From NCBI RefSeq assembly GCF_914767665.1, contig NC_059504.1, forward strand, positions 22,794,001 through 22,858,000: DNA of 64,000 nt, given 5' to 3'. A program made the position numbers and the translations under genes. How positions within the stretch are numbered: the stretch's first letter is position 1; each line of letters opens with the position of its first letter. Below are positions 1 to 10,500 of this stretch, piece by piece. This stretch comes from Harmonia axyridis (taxonomy: Eukaryota; Arthropoda; Insecta; Coleoptera; Coccinellidae). Below the pieces are notes generated by a model. That model saw nothing but the letters and a program-made list of their open reading frames with translations. It was not told the origin of the DNA and did not search any database.

Positions 1-310
1 ACAAATCGATATCTACATTTGAAATAACAATGTTAGAAATTTTAAATTTATCCTTGGTTGGTAATTACCTACTCTTAATCAATAAATGATTATTTCAAAT
101 TTTTTACGGCAGTTTGATGATCTAACTGGTTTTCCAGAAATTTCGAATAGAATTTAATCTTATGATTGATTTGGTTGAATTACCCCTATATGAGTTAGGG
201 TTGTCAAGATAAAATGTAGAACAGAGGGCTATTTACTTCCTCCGAAGAAAGAGAATACTTAACAGCTTTACCATCTTAGCGACAAAAAATTTCGACGATA
301 TCTGTGAGCG
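1..310. other. AT-rich stretch, no gene seen
   Basis: AT-rich sequence without a convincing open frame. The string ttacggcagtttgatgat near 107 resembles TTACGGCAGTTTAAT-like strings near 24160 and 25610, both next to family A copies, so this may be a degraded family A flank. Confidence 0.3.
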
Positions 311-775
311 GACTTTTCGAATGTTCAATTACGGGTACTTTCTTAGCGTAATTTTTCCAACCTACCCGCAATTTTTCCGAAATTACAGGCCGAAACAGCC
401 CAGCATCCCTAATGAATCACCGACGAGGGCATGGCGAACATCTGCCCGAGTTGGTCCGCAAGTTGCACATCTACGTTGTTCTCTCGCGCCTTGTACTCAG
501 ATTTCCCCGAGGGCGAAACAACCCTTAAATGAGATGCGAAACAAGGGCGCCACGAACTCCGGGTGTCTTTCCGGGGTGGGAAGGCGGAGAGAGAGAGAGA
601 AAGATGTTTGAAGTTCCGGCCGCCACTTGTAGAAAACGACCTTCATTAAGGGCCGCGTTTTACAAACGATTGAATTATGACCGGCCGTCTGGATGTGCTC
701 TCTCTGAGATTCGGTGCTCGCTGATCCGTCGGCCGGTTTGACGAGGACCTTCTGGCCGTGAGATTAATTAAGTTG
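310..775. other. GC/CpG-rich island 1
   Basis: An abrupt rise in GC and CpG over flanking AT-rich DNA. Two short open frames overlap in different + frames and look like composition effects. There is a GA run at about 587-603 and an attaattaag homeodomain-like core near 762-772. No match to the repeat families of this window, so probably single-copy; candidate regulatory DNA. Confidence 0.35.
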
Positions 776-1000
776 TCCATAAATCATCCCGAATTAAAAA
801 TCTAGTCGTTATTCCCGCATTAGCAAAAAAAAATACGAGAAAGGCAGTGACGTGAAGCCTGAACTTTTTGAGTGGTCGTTCATTTATGTTTCAATAACTG
901 CCTTGCAGACCAAAGAACTGTATATGTCGCTCAGTTTACTTATCTAGATGGTTCGTTCACACAAACTAAATTTCTACTTTGTCGGAAATAGTGGATGGAT

Positions 1001-1188
1001 TTTTCTCTAATTCTGTGGTTATTCCGTTCATTCTTCCACATCTTGTAGAACAAAATCGTGCGAGAATATATCAGAAACGCACAGTTTTCATGGTTATATT
1101 TTATTATTCTATGTTGGTACTCCGAACTTTCCGCCACGGCGTTATCTGTCAATTCATCAATTTGCCTTAAAGAAATCAGTTCTGCCAA
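1001..1188 (-). pseudogene. Family A peptide frame, copy 1
   Basis: Minus-strand frame LAELISLRQIDELTD, then EYQHRIIKYNHENCAFLIYS and FYKMWKNERNNHR, shared with frames at 35800-35987 (-) and 63461-63650 (+). No ATG begins the shared part, which opens at a TTG codon. Amino-acid differences between copies are few and scattered. It may be the remnant of a protein carried by the parent element; I do not recognise its family. Confidence 0.35.
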
Positions 1189-1413
1189 CCAACATTTTTC
1201 AATGCAAAAATCACTAAGATATATTTATGGAAATATTTCATTAATTTCAATGAAAATGCAATGAATTAGAGAAAATAATGTATAATACTCGTACAGAAAG
1301 CTCATTCTACCACTCGTTCATTCCAAAACTCGCCACTTCGTGGCTCGTTTTTGAATTTTGAACTCGTGGAAGAATATCAATGCCTTCTGCACTTGTATTA
1401 TAAATAACTATTT
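1001..1413 (-). repeat. Family A element, copy 1
   Basis: Near-identical to copies at 35800-36215 (-) and 63240-63655 (+), with diverged copies at 23720-24230 and 25600-26125. The sense strand begins with a hairpin-prone segment (TGCAGAAGGC... to GCCTTCTGTAC), then TTTTCTCTAATTC, an AT-rich body, and GAATTAGAGAAA at the far end. The last two strings are short inverted termini. An open frame lies in the body and is listed separately. Superfamily not recognised; likely a non-autonomous DNA element. Confidence 0.7.
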
Positions 1414-1744
1414 CGATATCCTGCAAAGATTTTCTATGGTTCTGTTAACACATACTCAACTCTTGTATTTAACATCTACACTGAATATTTCAACGCGGTC
1501 GGAACTCTTTTCACTGAAATATCAAGTTTGTAAGTCTTTTTTTCTTCTACTTCTTCGGTATTCTGCTTTAATTTTTTATGGTTTTATTTAAGCTATACGG
1601 AAAAATTATACAAATCTGCAAATTATTTTTTTGTCTATATGCATATGCAGAATCCTATATTGATATGCTTCACTGAAATTCCTATCGGCTTTAATCGATT
1701 GACAATTTTAATCGCGGCAAACCAAATCCAAACCTACCCTAATA
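1414..1744. other. AT-rich spacer, nothing recognised
   Basis: Between a family A and a family B copy. AT-rich with scattered short frames and no recognisable domain, RNA gene or repeat. Confidence 0.3.
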
Positions 1745-2262
1745 GTATATTTTGAAATAAGTTGCAGAATGGGCTCCTATTCCAATTCAAATGCGAAATT
1801 CGAACGCATGAGTGTTGGAATTTCCTTCTGCAACGAGTATTAGACGATATTTTCTCTATTTCAGTCATGTTTCCGGAAATATTGTCGAAATTCAATGAAA
1901 AATTCAGATTATACATCTTAATGACTTTTGTATTGACTCTTGGCGGTTGGTGTGACTGTTACTACGGAATTTGAATCGTACGTTTCGAATTCGAATTATG
2001 AAATAATTTTTAATTACGCATTAAATTCGTGAATTATGTATGACGAAATCGATTAAACACCACCAGAATTAAGAAAAATTGCGAAGAATGTTGCAAATCA
2101 TTTCACTATATCCAAATTATATCATATTGACAATTGACTTGTGTTGAAATTTGATAGGATCGGAAGTCAGTGTTGACAACCACAAAACGAAAAATATAAC
2201 TGAAAACAATGCTGTAATGAGTTCTTTACAGCACTATTTTTAGTACTGTAATGATAGAGAAA
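1745..2262 (+). repeat. Family B element, copy 1
   Basis: Starts with TTGCAGAATGGGCTCC, folds back to GTGTTGGAATTTCCTTCTGC, then has TTTTCTCTATTTCAGT at 1848-1864. It ends with a hairpin (GTAATGAGTTC...TTACAG / CTGTAATG) and TAGAGAAAT. A reading start MYDEID(stop)TPPELRKIA near 2036 is shared with the other copies but carries a stop here. About 0.5 kb, non-autonomous. Its termini resemble family A, so A and B look like relatives. Confidence 0.65.
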
Positions 2263-3149
2263 TCTGATTTATGTATCAAAATTTTTCCGATCTAGAGTTC
2301 ATTTCTGGCTAAAAATTCGATATAGCTCTCAAAAACGCGTCCTCCATCGGCAGGATATGATTGCTCTCGGTTTTCTTTATGTTTCGGATTCCTACGATTC
2401 TTTCATGTGGAGACTGTCATGTGGTAGGGTGATGTCCTTTGGCTTTGCTGTCGCCCGGTTTCGATAAGGTCGATATTGATTTGTGGATGCGTAATTGAAT
2501 GTCCTTCGGTTTGTGTATACGGTTTCGTTTGATCTTTTTTTTTTTTCGCGTTGGATCGAGCGTCTCGAAGGCTGAACATCAGATTCGAAAGGAATCACGG
2601 CAAACAACGATTAGGGAAATGCAATGAAGTGGATTTAGAATATTGAGTGCTTGGTTATGTTCCGACCATGCCAACTTGGTACTTAGTAAATATAAAATTT
2701 GAAATATGGAGTCTTGAAAAAAAAAATTTTTTTTTATTCGAAATAGTATTCATGTTGATTATCGACATTCACATCTTCACTTCGAGGGGGAGTCTGTGTT
2801 TCGGGTTTCCAAAGAAAAAAATCATATTTTCAAGACTACTATCTGAATTGTGACCATAATAATATTACTTTGGATATGTGTTGAGTTTTTTCCAATCTGA
2901 TAGTCTGAAACTATTTTCGATTCAACATTTGTAAATTTCAAGAACAAAGCTACTATCTGCTACCTAGGTATACAGTAATAGCAGCCCGGGACTCGTTATG
3001 CAAAATCAGGTTCATGTATGAACACGTTCAGAATTTGTAAGGTAGACTTATGCGAAGAAATGAAGTCATGCTATATATCACATATGGTATAAGTGAATAA
3101 GAATTATTTTATTTTTTCTAAAGATTCTAGGAAGAAGATTATCAAAGAG
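2263..3149. other. AT-rich stretch with a 71-codon minus frame
   Basis: Mostly AT-rich. A minus frame at 2392-2607 has basic composition and no domain I recognise. Homopolymer A/T tracts at 2719-2737. I see no supported gene. Confidence 0.25.
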
Positions 3150-3545
3150 AACTTTATTATGGTATAGCACTTGGAAACATCCTTGAACACTCTACTAACT
3201 CAACTGGTCATCTACATGTCATTTCCTGCACTAAATTCTCATTTTCCTAGTTTTATACCTGTGTTACAAACATAAAATCATATTGTATACAGTGAATTTC
3301 TTCTTCCTTTTCTTATTCTCTAAGTTGTATGCCTGCGCAATGGTATCATGGTGCCTGCACACTAATTAGGGTAGGGGAAAGATGTTCTCTATTGTATTTT
3401 CCTGAGAACCCTATGAATGAGAAAGTTGTATGCACAAGTACCGCGAAAGACCATTGTTACACTAATGCAGGTACATTTATATTAAGTATTGCGACGACAA
3501 TTTCGGCTGGTCACAGACATTATGTCTAATTGCTTTTTGTCGCCA
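3150..3545 (+). repeat. Family G repeat, copy 1
   Basis: Matches 5540-5922 (+) and 51125-51530 (-). Shared landmarks: GGTATAGCACTTGGAAACAT near 3160, AAAATCATATTGTATAC near 3275, TGCGCAATGGTATCATGG near 3335, and GTCTAATTGCTTTTTGTCGCC at the end. No inverted termini found, so class unknown. Three copies at two distant places show it was mobile or duplicated. Confidence 0.65.
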
Positions 3546-3689
3546 CAAATTTTTATTGCATAATGTTGCAAAGGAACTGTGTATAACACGGCTGAAAACA
3601 TTTTTTCTGTATTAGCGGTTTCCAGTACAAGTTATAGCATGAACTCGTTTCGGAAATTATGGCAGTATGAAATTTTCAGTATTACAACT

Positions 3690-4420
3690 CACAATGCAGA
3701 AACTCTCGGTCGTCATCGACGCTGACGTCGGTTGAAGTGCTAATTTGCGATCCGATATCAAAACCCCAGCCCATTTCGCGTTATCCTTCAGCTATGAACC
3801 TTCCTCCGCAGGATCGATACCCGGCTGATATCAGAGGCGCCGTCGGCGAATCGATTAAATCTACATTTCGTCCATTAACACCGACCCCGTGAAAATTTCG
3901 GTCGATTAACGACTTCCCGGCCTACATACGTAGACCGTCAGATTACGCGCGGACAAAATAGCCATTCCGGAGGAACAAAAGAAAACGGCCGGAGCCATTA
4001 CCACCCGACCCAAAATTGGCAGAAAAGGCCGCGCCCCGGCCTCCCATACGACCGGCCATTACGCCGATAGGGGCGAAGGAAAAAACTACCCCGCGGCAAC
4101 ACACACACACCCGTTGACCTACTGCCGCGTCCGATAGTTCGCGCTAGGCGTCGCGGAGTCTAGACGCCCGACGTCGTCGACGTCGCCTACAACCTCGTAT
4201 AATTCTCGAACGCCGCTGCACCCGGACATGATGGGCAATCGATTGGGCCGCCCCCTCGGGGCTAGTTATTGTTACCCTTGCCCGTTGATTTGTTAGGGAA
4301 AGCGAGCCGATGAGGCCGAAAGCTTTTCCCGTTGTTTAGATCGATCGGCGGTCGCGCCGCCGACGACTGTATCTTTTCCGTTTGTTCGAATCAATTTTCT
4401 CGAGTGAGCGATGGGGAGGC
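3690..4420. other. GC/CpG-rich island 2
   Basis: About 0.7 kb, one of the strongest islands. It contains several TCGATTAA and AATCGATT cores (for example near 3850, 3902 and 4229), an (AC)n run at 4099-4111 and many CpG. No protein is recognisable. Its repeated homeodomain-like cores make an enhancer-type function plausible but unproven. Confidence 0.4.
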
Positions 4421-4586
4421 CTTGAAAAGGGAATTATGAGGTTCGGCTCTTACGTCAGCGGGTTTGTGGCGAACGCCAATGAGGGAAATTGGCTCTGTGG
4501 AACTGACACTTTGGTTGATGAAGAACAAAATATTTATATTCATGGTAACGCCGTCATAGATGCCCTTCTCTGGAATGATACATCTA

Positions 4587-4735
4587 TGCCAACATATTAT
4601 CCTATGATGCAATCTTCTTTGTGTTATGTCTTATATCGACTGAACTCGGCCGAATCGGTATTTTTAGTCTATTGGAGTTAGGGATTTGTTGATGAATAAG
4701 TGTACTATTCACAAATCATCATTTCGAACGAATAG
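4587..4735 (+). repeat. Direct repeat unit 1 (pair with 4971-5113)
   Basis: Shares TGCCAACAWATTATCC, TGTTATGTCTT, ATCGACTGAAC, CGGTATTTTTRGTCTATTGG and AGTTAGG with 4971-5113, about 384 bp downstream in the same orientation. Both units end inside short open frames with the same C-terminus (VFLVYWS), at 4382-4681 and 4861-5070. That similarity comes from the DNA duplication and is not evidence of a protein. Confidence 0.6.
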
Positions 4736-4970
4736 TATGCAGCGGTATACAAAATTCAACTGCAAATCTCAAATGAAGGAGTTATTCCTGAGTCGATATC
4801 TCCAATCGTTGTAAAAATTGTACTTTTTGATCGATGTAGAAACAGAATAACAGATGATGCATGACTTTTGAAGACAATTGCTCGTACTCGAGATTACAAG
4901 CAATAATTGTACATGCCAAATGTTCCATCCAAATTCATGGCAGTTGTAGTTGGCTTTTTCCAGACTGCCA

Positions 4971-5113
4971 TGCCAACAAATTATCCATAGATCCTATCTC
5001 TTTGTATTCCTGTTATGTCTTCCATCGACTGAACAAGACCGAGGCGGTATTTTTGGTCTATTGGAGTTAGGAATTTGTTATCGTGCAAGTGTACATCTCA
5101 AATGATCCACTTT
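4971..5113 (+). repeat. Direct repeat unit 2
   Basis: Second copy of the unit at 4587-4735, diverged by substitutions and small gaps. The pair lies between family G copies 1 and 2, so a larger G-flanked segment may have been duplicated. Confidence 0.6.
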
Positions 5114-5539
5114 AGATACTTTTTTTGACAGAATTCAATAGAGCAATGACGTATTTTCGATATGTAGCCAGTTATCATTTGATGTTGTCGGAGTTATTGG
5201 ATGACAGTTGAGTTGCACATTTCCCAAAAAAAAAAGGCCGTAGAATTGAAATTGCAGATTTTCAAGGAAAAGAGCAGAAATCATTGTTGTCCTCGAATAT
5301 TTATATTTGGATCACTTCATAGTAGTAAAAGGTTAACAACAATGTAGTTTTTAGAACTGTTGTTCTCCCTACTATCTGTTCTCTCCTTCATTCCTTATTA
5401 TATCATAGTGAAGTTGACTTAGAAAGCTAACTATGTTGAAAATAATCGACCACCAAGACGACAACAGTTCTACAACAGCTCTGGCTAGCATCGTACATAC
5501 ATAAATGATAACGCAACAATTCCCCTCTGGGATGGACGA

Positions 5540-5922
5540 CAGACGAGGACTTCACTGTGGTACAGCACTTGGAAACATCCTTGAACATTCTATTAACTCA
5601 ACTTCGTAACTTCCCCTTCTGAACTCCCATTTTTCCGGCATTACAAACATAAAATCATATTGTACACCGAGAATTTCTTCTTCCTTTTTTTATTCTCTAA
5701 GTTGTATGTCTGCGCAATGGTATCATGGTGCCTGCACACTAACTAGGGTAGGCAAAAGATATTCTCTATTGTCTCTTTCTGAGAATCCTATGAATGGGAA
5801 AGTTGTATGCACAAGTACCACGTAAGACCATTGTTACACACTGATGCAGGTTCACTTATTTCAAGTATTGTGACTGCAAATTCGGCTAGACACAGACATG
5901 TCTAATTGCTTTTTGTCGCTAC
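5540..5922 (+). repeat. Family G repeat, copy 2
   Basis: Diverged from copy 1 by scattered substitutions and a shortened stretch near 5610. Upstream it shares GATGGACGACAGACGAG with the RC of copy 3 near 51530, so the true element end may reach about 5530. Confidence 0.65.
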
Positions 5923-6179
5923 ACCCATAAAACTTTATACGTCCTTTTTTTCTGATATACCTATCTACCAGTTTCCTTTATTTTTTAGTTACCTCTACAA
6001 TCTTATTGGTAGCTTAAGATCTTCACATAGAAATAGAATAATTGTTCTGCCGATAACCATGTCAGCGGAAATGAATGACGTGTCTTCGATTTCTTTATTC
6101 AAAACACAACTCTCCCAAATCGAAGATTTGTGCAGCACCAATACACAACCGTATTAAACGGGACTAAATCATTCTGGTC

Positions 6180-6660
6180 CCTGTCGCCGCCAGCGCCCTG
6201 CACCAGACGACCTCCAGGTTACCTCCAAACCGGAAAATTTCAACGGATCCCCCATTTCACGGCCTTCCGCATGTTAATCATCCCCGGAAACCTACGTTCG
6301 TGACAAAAGGACGATCCTCGACGTGTACCACGGATGACTAACGGCACGCGTACGGGTCGCCTCCGGGAACATCGGCCTCCGGGGGCCCTTGTCTCGCGCG
6401 TCGGATCCGACGCGCCAAAGCCCGGAAAATAAATCGGTCCTAATGAAGCGCGAAATGTATTCGGCGGCCCCCGAGTTTTCCAGAGATTTATGCGATTCAC
6501 ATCGGACATTAGACGCACGAGATTCGGCCGCCACTCCGGTGTCTAACCCCCCCCCCCACTCTCAAGATACCACCGGAGGACTGACACTGACTGATAGTCG
6601 GCCGGTCCGGACTACGGTATCGCAAGGGAAGAGTAAAGTCCCGTTTGATTAATGACACGA
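6180..6660. other. GC/CpG-rich island 3
   Basis: Two overlapping minus frames (80 and 92 codons) and an 87-codon plus frame occupy the same DNA, the usual sign of stop-poor GC-rich sequence and not of coding. A C-run lies near 6547-6556. No repeat match inside the window. Confidence 0.35.
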
Positions 6661-8067
6661 AGTCCCGAGCTCATGCAACGTCGAGTGTTGTGCACTTTCA
6701 ATTTTGTTTGTTTTTTTCTCGGATTATTGACTCCATTTTGGTGTTACGGCCTACCGCTTCGCTTTCACGATGGATTTAACACATTTTTCTTCCGTCTTCT
6801 ACAAGTCGGTGAGTAGAGCGAGAAGTTTTAAGAGGGGTTCATACCACGTGACATTCTCGTGATCTGACGAAGTTTAACTACTCTTCTCCCCTAAGCGTTT
6901 TTCAGTGAAGCAATCTCTTTTTTTGCTATATGAAAGTATTCAATTACGTTTTTATGCATTCATTTGTGATTTTATAAAAACCATATTATCAGCCTTTTAC
7001 TCGAGAAGTTAAATCATGCATTCATTCATTCCTCGATAAAAAAGTCATCAATTTTTTTTCTTTTCCAATAAAGAATCATGAAATCAAGGACTTTCCGCAA
7101 TGAAGAACTCTTCAAAATGAATTAATATGAAAACCTCATATCAATCGATAGTCTCTAGCGTTAAACATTTCTCATTTATTTTTAACTGACTGCTGAAACG
7201 GTATAGACCACTCTCAAGAGACTAGGAAACATAACTATCGAAATCCGTTCAGTTCGTGCTTAAGAATGTTCCCTTCGTTTGACGAATTAATTGCAAACAC
7301 AACACCCTGAAAATTCTTCCTGATACGGTAGTATTTGGAAAAATCGATTCGGTACGATTCTTGAAACACTAATAATCTGCATTCTTAGTTCAAATGAAGT
7401 AATTTTCCGAACATCTATTACCTAATGAAGACGTCTCGATGTGTCATCAATATGCCTCGCATTATCGATTACCATTTTTGGTAGATCGCATTCAATTCAA
7501 TCTGCTAGAACGAAAAATACCAACTTTGGAATCATGTTATTACATCGATTACGTGTGTACTGTTGGCAGCCGTTTCGAACGCCGCTCGGGCTGGCAACGT
7601 CGCCGAATCGAAACGCATCATAAGCGAGATAATTGCCAGAATCTCAGCCAATTATTCCGAGAACGTTTGGCATCGATTCAGATCCTTGATTCGATCCATA
7701 CCTGCGAAATTCGATCATCACATGTGGTAAACCATAAATAAGAGACTATGTATCGCGGGACAGGTCCAGGTGGTACATATGGCAAGGGGACTCACTCTTG
7801 GATTATATTTGATCTGTTATGCTGTTACTTTTTAGTAGTTGATCATAATGAGGAGAGTATACTATTGCAATGACCATGACCAGTCCTAAGTCGATTTAAA
7901 GTAGATCACATTTTTCTAGGCAGATTGAAACCTGGAAACCTTTCTCTGAAGGATCAACGATTAGACTTTTGTGGAAGACATTACAAGAATCCATTCCAGA
8001 CACCAAATTTCCTTATCACTTTCATTAGATTGAAGGAAAGTATTGATCCATGAAGGTTAACATCACT
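6661..8067. other. Stretch without recognised gene
   Basis: AT-rich from 6661 to 7400, then moderate GC around 7439-7741, where a 100-codon plus frame occurs. The frame has no domain or signal that I recognise and overlaps a second frame. No match to the repeat families was found. Confidence 0.25.
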
Positions 8068-8290
8068 TTAATCTGGCGGTTCTAGTTTCTCGACGGAAGG
8101 ATACAATTGGAAATAAGTTCGGGTAAAAAAGAAATTTATCCCAAGTTTCCTCGACCGCAACCTATCTACGATAGGAGGCGGAAGTATATGCGACAGCACT
8201 GGTAACCAATGTGATGGTTTGGATCTAATTATTCCATTGATAACTCTCAAAGAAACGTTAAGCTCATACAAAACAGAATTAGAGTATTTA
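8068..8290 (-). pseudogene. Non-LTR retrotransposon RT fragment (jockey-like)
   Basis: Minus strand reads ELNVSLRVINGIIRSKPSHW then LPVLSHILPPPIVDRL. This is the pattern (L..LR.I.G....TP..WLPVLS.I.PP..RR) seen after the RT domain of jockey-type non-LTR elements. Only about 70 residues remain, followed by a frameshift. A related piece with SDFGYTIPVQSHKLPPHIRR lies at 21708-21860. Confidence 0.6.
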
Positions 8291-8439
8291 GCAGCACAAA
8301 AACTAAGACCAAGGCTGTAGTACGAAGAGTTCTAGCAGGAGCACCCCATGGAGAACCAGCTAATTCTTGAAAAATATTATTCCTCGACTTCAATTTCATA
8401 CGCAAATCTTCCAAGTGATTTCTAACAAATTATAGTATA

Positions 8440-8680
8440 TTCGGGTCTGTAGATTCTCTGACTGAATAGATCTGCCAGCTGAGTAGATCAGCCGGTTACA
8501 AAAATTAGCTGGCTTACTAGAATTTGTATAATCCATGATGAAAACTGGGATGAAGTACAGGATATGTATCAGTATCTTCGATTCGATTGATAAAAATGGA
8601 GTGAATTTTCTACTTCTACCGCAAAAGAACCTGATGCTGAAGTTTTAGATCCAAAATTGTCAGCATTATGTCGAGGACCA
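8440..8680 (+). repeat. Family K repeat with intact mariner target (empty site)
   Basis: Contains TAGATCTGCCAGCTGAGTAG, then ATCAGCC and ATTAGCTGGCTTACT, followed by TTTGTATAATCCATGATG. The reverse complement of 21870-22050 plus 22918-22980 is the same repeat, interrupted by a mariner at the TA of GAGTAG. A frame reads WLTRICIIHDENWDEVQDMY then QYLRFD and a stop; source protein not recognised. The right part grades into island 4. Confidence 0.6.
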
Positions 8681-9120
8681 ACGGTTCAGGTCTCCAAGAA
8701 ACAACCGCCTCAGCGGCCAAGGCAAATCGCACGACGTCGTTACGTGCGAAAACAAATAGCCCCGAAAGAACCGGTTGGGCGGAAGAGAAGAGAACGACGG
8801 CCCGGTACAATATCGAACATAAAAGTTCGGTCTCGTGCGTTATATTATTTCCCCTTTTTCGTCGTCGGGGCCGAGACGGAGAGCTTGTCTCCTCCTTTAT
8901 TACCATAAGTCCGCAGGAAGCGGCGCATTGCAGCATCGACCCCAAGACGACGGCTGTGGCGAGAGAGGCCGCGCCGAAAAGTTCACTTGTTCCGTATCGT
9001 GATGAGAATTTTACGTGAGGCCCGACGACGCCTCCAAGGATTGAGCTGGATAACGAGGAGGCCGTCGGCCACATCGGCTCCGGGCGGTTTTGCCACTGGA
9101 AGCTTGCACTGGGTGAAAAG
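8660..9120. other. GC/CpG-rich island 4
   Basis: Contains a 152-codon minus frame (8616-9074) with 116- and 83-codon plus frames over the same DNA. The minus frame is rich in A, V, L, S and R with no recognisable domain and runs out of the island into repeat K, so I read it as a composition effect. A spliced exon cannot be excluded. Confidence 0.35.
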
Positions 9121-9389
9121 CAATGCGTATTTCCGCATGGAATGTAGGTTGGTATTTTTTCCCAATTGAAGACGTAAAAGGGAGCTTTTTCGGTTCAGCC
9201 AAAAACGTACGAGCATTGATTCAGCCCCAACAACAACTTTATGACCCAGTATGCCAAACGTATCTTCCTGGAAATAACGTGAAAAATGTAAACTCATATT
9301 GGATTAGATTCATATTTTAGAGAGTTCCATTTCACTGCATCCTAAAGGTCTATTGTACCCCCATCAGAGCTACTCTCGTCATTAAGTGA

Positions 9390-10000
9390 TCTACAGCTCG
9401 CTTTCCAGTTCCAGAGTTCTAATTAACTCCAGTATCTGGGATGGCTTCAAGGAGGCTCCTTCCTCACTCCTACAAGTTTCTTGTCTAAAGCAGATTTTGC
9501 ATTGGCTAGTGATGACGAGGCATTCCGGCACCAGGTGATCCGCAGTTTCTTCCTCCTTCGCACAAAATCTGCACTCGTCATTTTCTACTAGACCCATTTT
9601 TAAGAGGTGTTTTCTAAGGCGACAATGCCTTGTAAGGAATCCAGTGGAAGGTGTAGCATATTCTTGCTAAGATCCAGATACTTCTTTGATCTCGCAGTGT
9701 CATAGTTTCAAGAAACCCTTTCGGGATGATCCGATTCAGGAAGATTCCGCCAGAGTGTTCCTCTTGGGGTTTTTTTCCTTCTCCTGAGATTCTTTCCTGT
9801 TGTTACATTTGCCTCTACCACAAAACGGGTCTGAGCCAATGAAATGAGTTTGTTGCTTCATTTCTGGCAAGTGTGTTGGCCTCTTAATCTTCTTCAGTTC
9901 CCGAGTGGCCATGAACCCAGACTAAAAAGACCTTGTCATTTTAGCATATTCCATTGAGTTTCCTTCAGCACTCTAATACCATCTTAGAGTAGATGATATG
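9390..10000 (-). pseudogene. Non-LTR retrotransposon RNase H and C-terminal fragment
   Basis: In pieces the minus strand reads KVFLVWVHGHSGTEED, then after a stop EANTLARNEATNSFHW. This is the RNase H motif W-V-x-G-H-S-G ... (E/D)A..LAR. Further on is GLVENDECRFCAKEEETADH then LVPEC, the C..C...H..C knuckle found after RNase H in jockey/I/R1-type elements. Stops and frame changes are frequent, so it is dead. The 5' end and RT domain are missing. Confidence 0.72.
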
Positions 10001-10089
10001 TGAGCTCAATGCCTTGATTGCAGTCCTTGCTAGATTAATTTCCACACATCTTTTAATTATTGCAAATAACCTCACTTATTTTCCCGTTT

Positions 10090-10500
10090 CGATATCTCCC
10101 CCACCCCTCCATCCGGTCAACAATTCGCAATTACGTCGCCATACCGTTTTCTCGTCAATTAGCGAACATTCCGAGAAAGACGAGAAATTAGTACCCGGCC
10201 CGGCCGTGGTTGTTTATGAGGGCGTAGCCGGCATCCGCGGAAAAACTGAGAGATAAACAGCGGTTCGACGACTAATGAATCAGATTCGTGGTGAATCCGG
10301 GCGCGAAGCTCGAGCTCATTACTGGGCTCCGTCGACTGCGAACTTTTCGGCCTAGCGCGTAAAGGACCGGATTTTATTTGATTACCTCATGAATTATGAA
10401 TGGCCCGGCCTGCTTCGGTCCTCTGCCCCGATGTTTTGTTATCTGCTGACGAGGCCTTGTGACGACCATTCTTCGTTATGGCTGTTCTGACAGAAACTGC
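10090..10500. other. GC/CpG-rich island 5
   Basis: Begins just upstream of the RNase H relic. An 87-codon plus frame ends inside it, with no domain. Contains GACTAATGAATCAGATTC near 10268 and CATGAATTATGAATGG near 10388. Candidate regulatory DNA. Confidence 0.33.

Noticed and set aside
4861..5070. Two frames ending VFLVYWS as a duplicated gene
   Set aside because: The shared end follows from a 384-bp-spaced DNA duplication; upstream parts of the frames are unrelated.
6540..6560. C-run and other homopolymers as functional sites
   Set aside because: Simple slippage tracts; no associated motif.
8616..9074. 152-codon minus frame
   Set aside because: Overlapped by 116- and 83-codon plus frames and runs into repeat K; no domain. 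Best explained by base composition.
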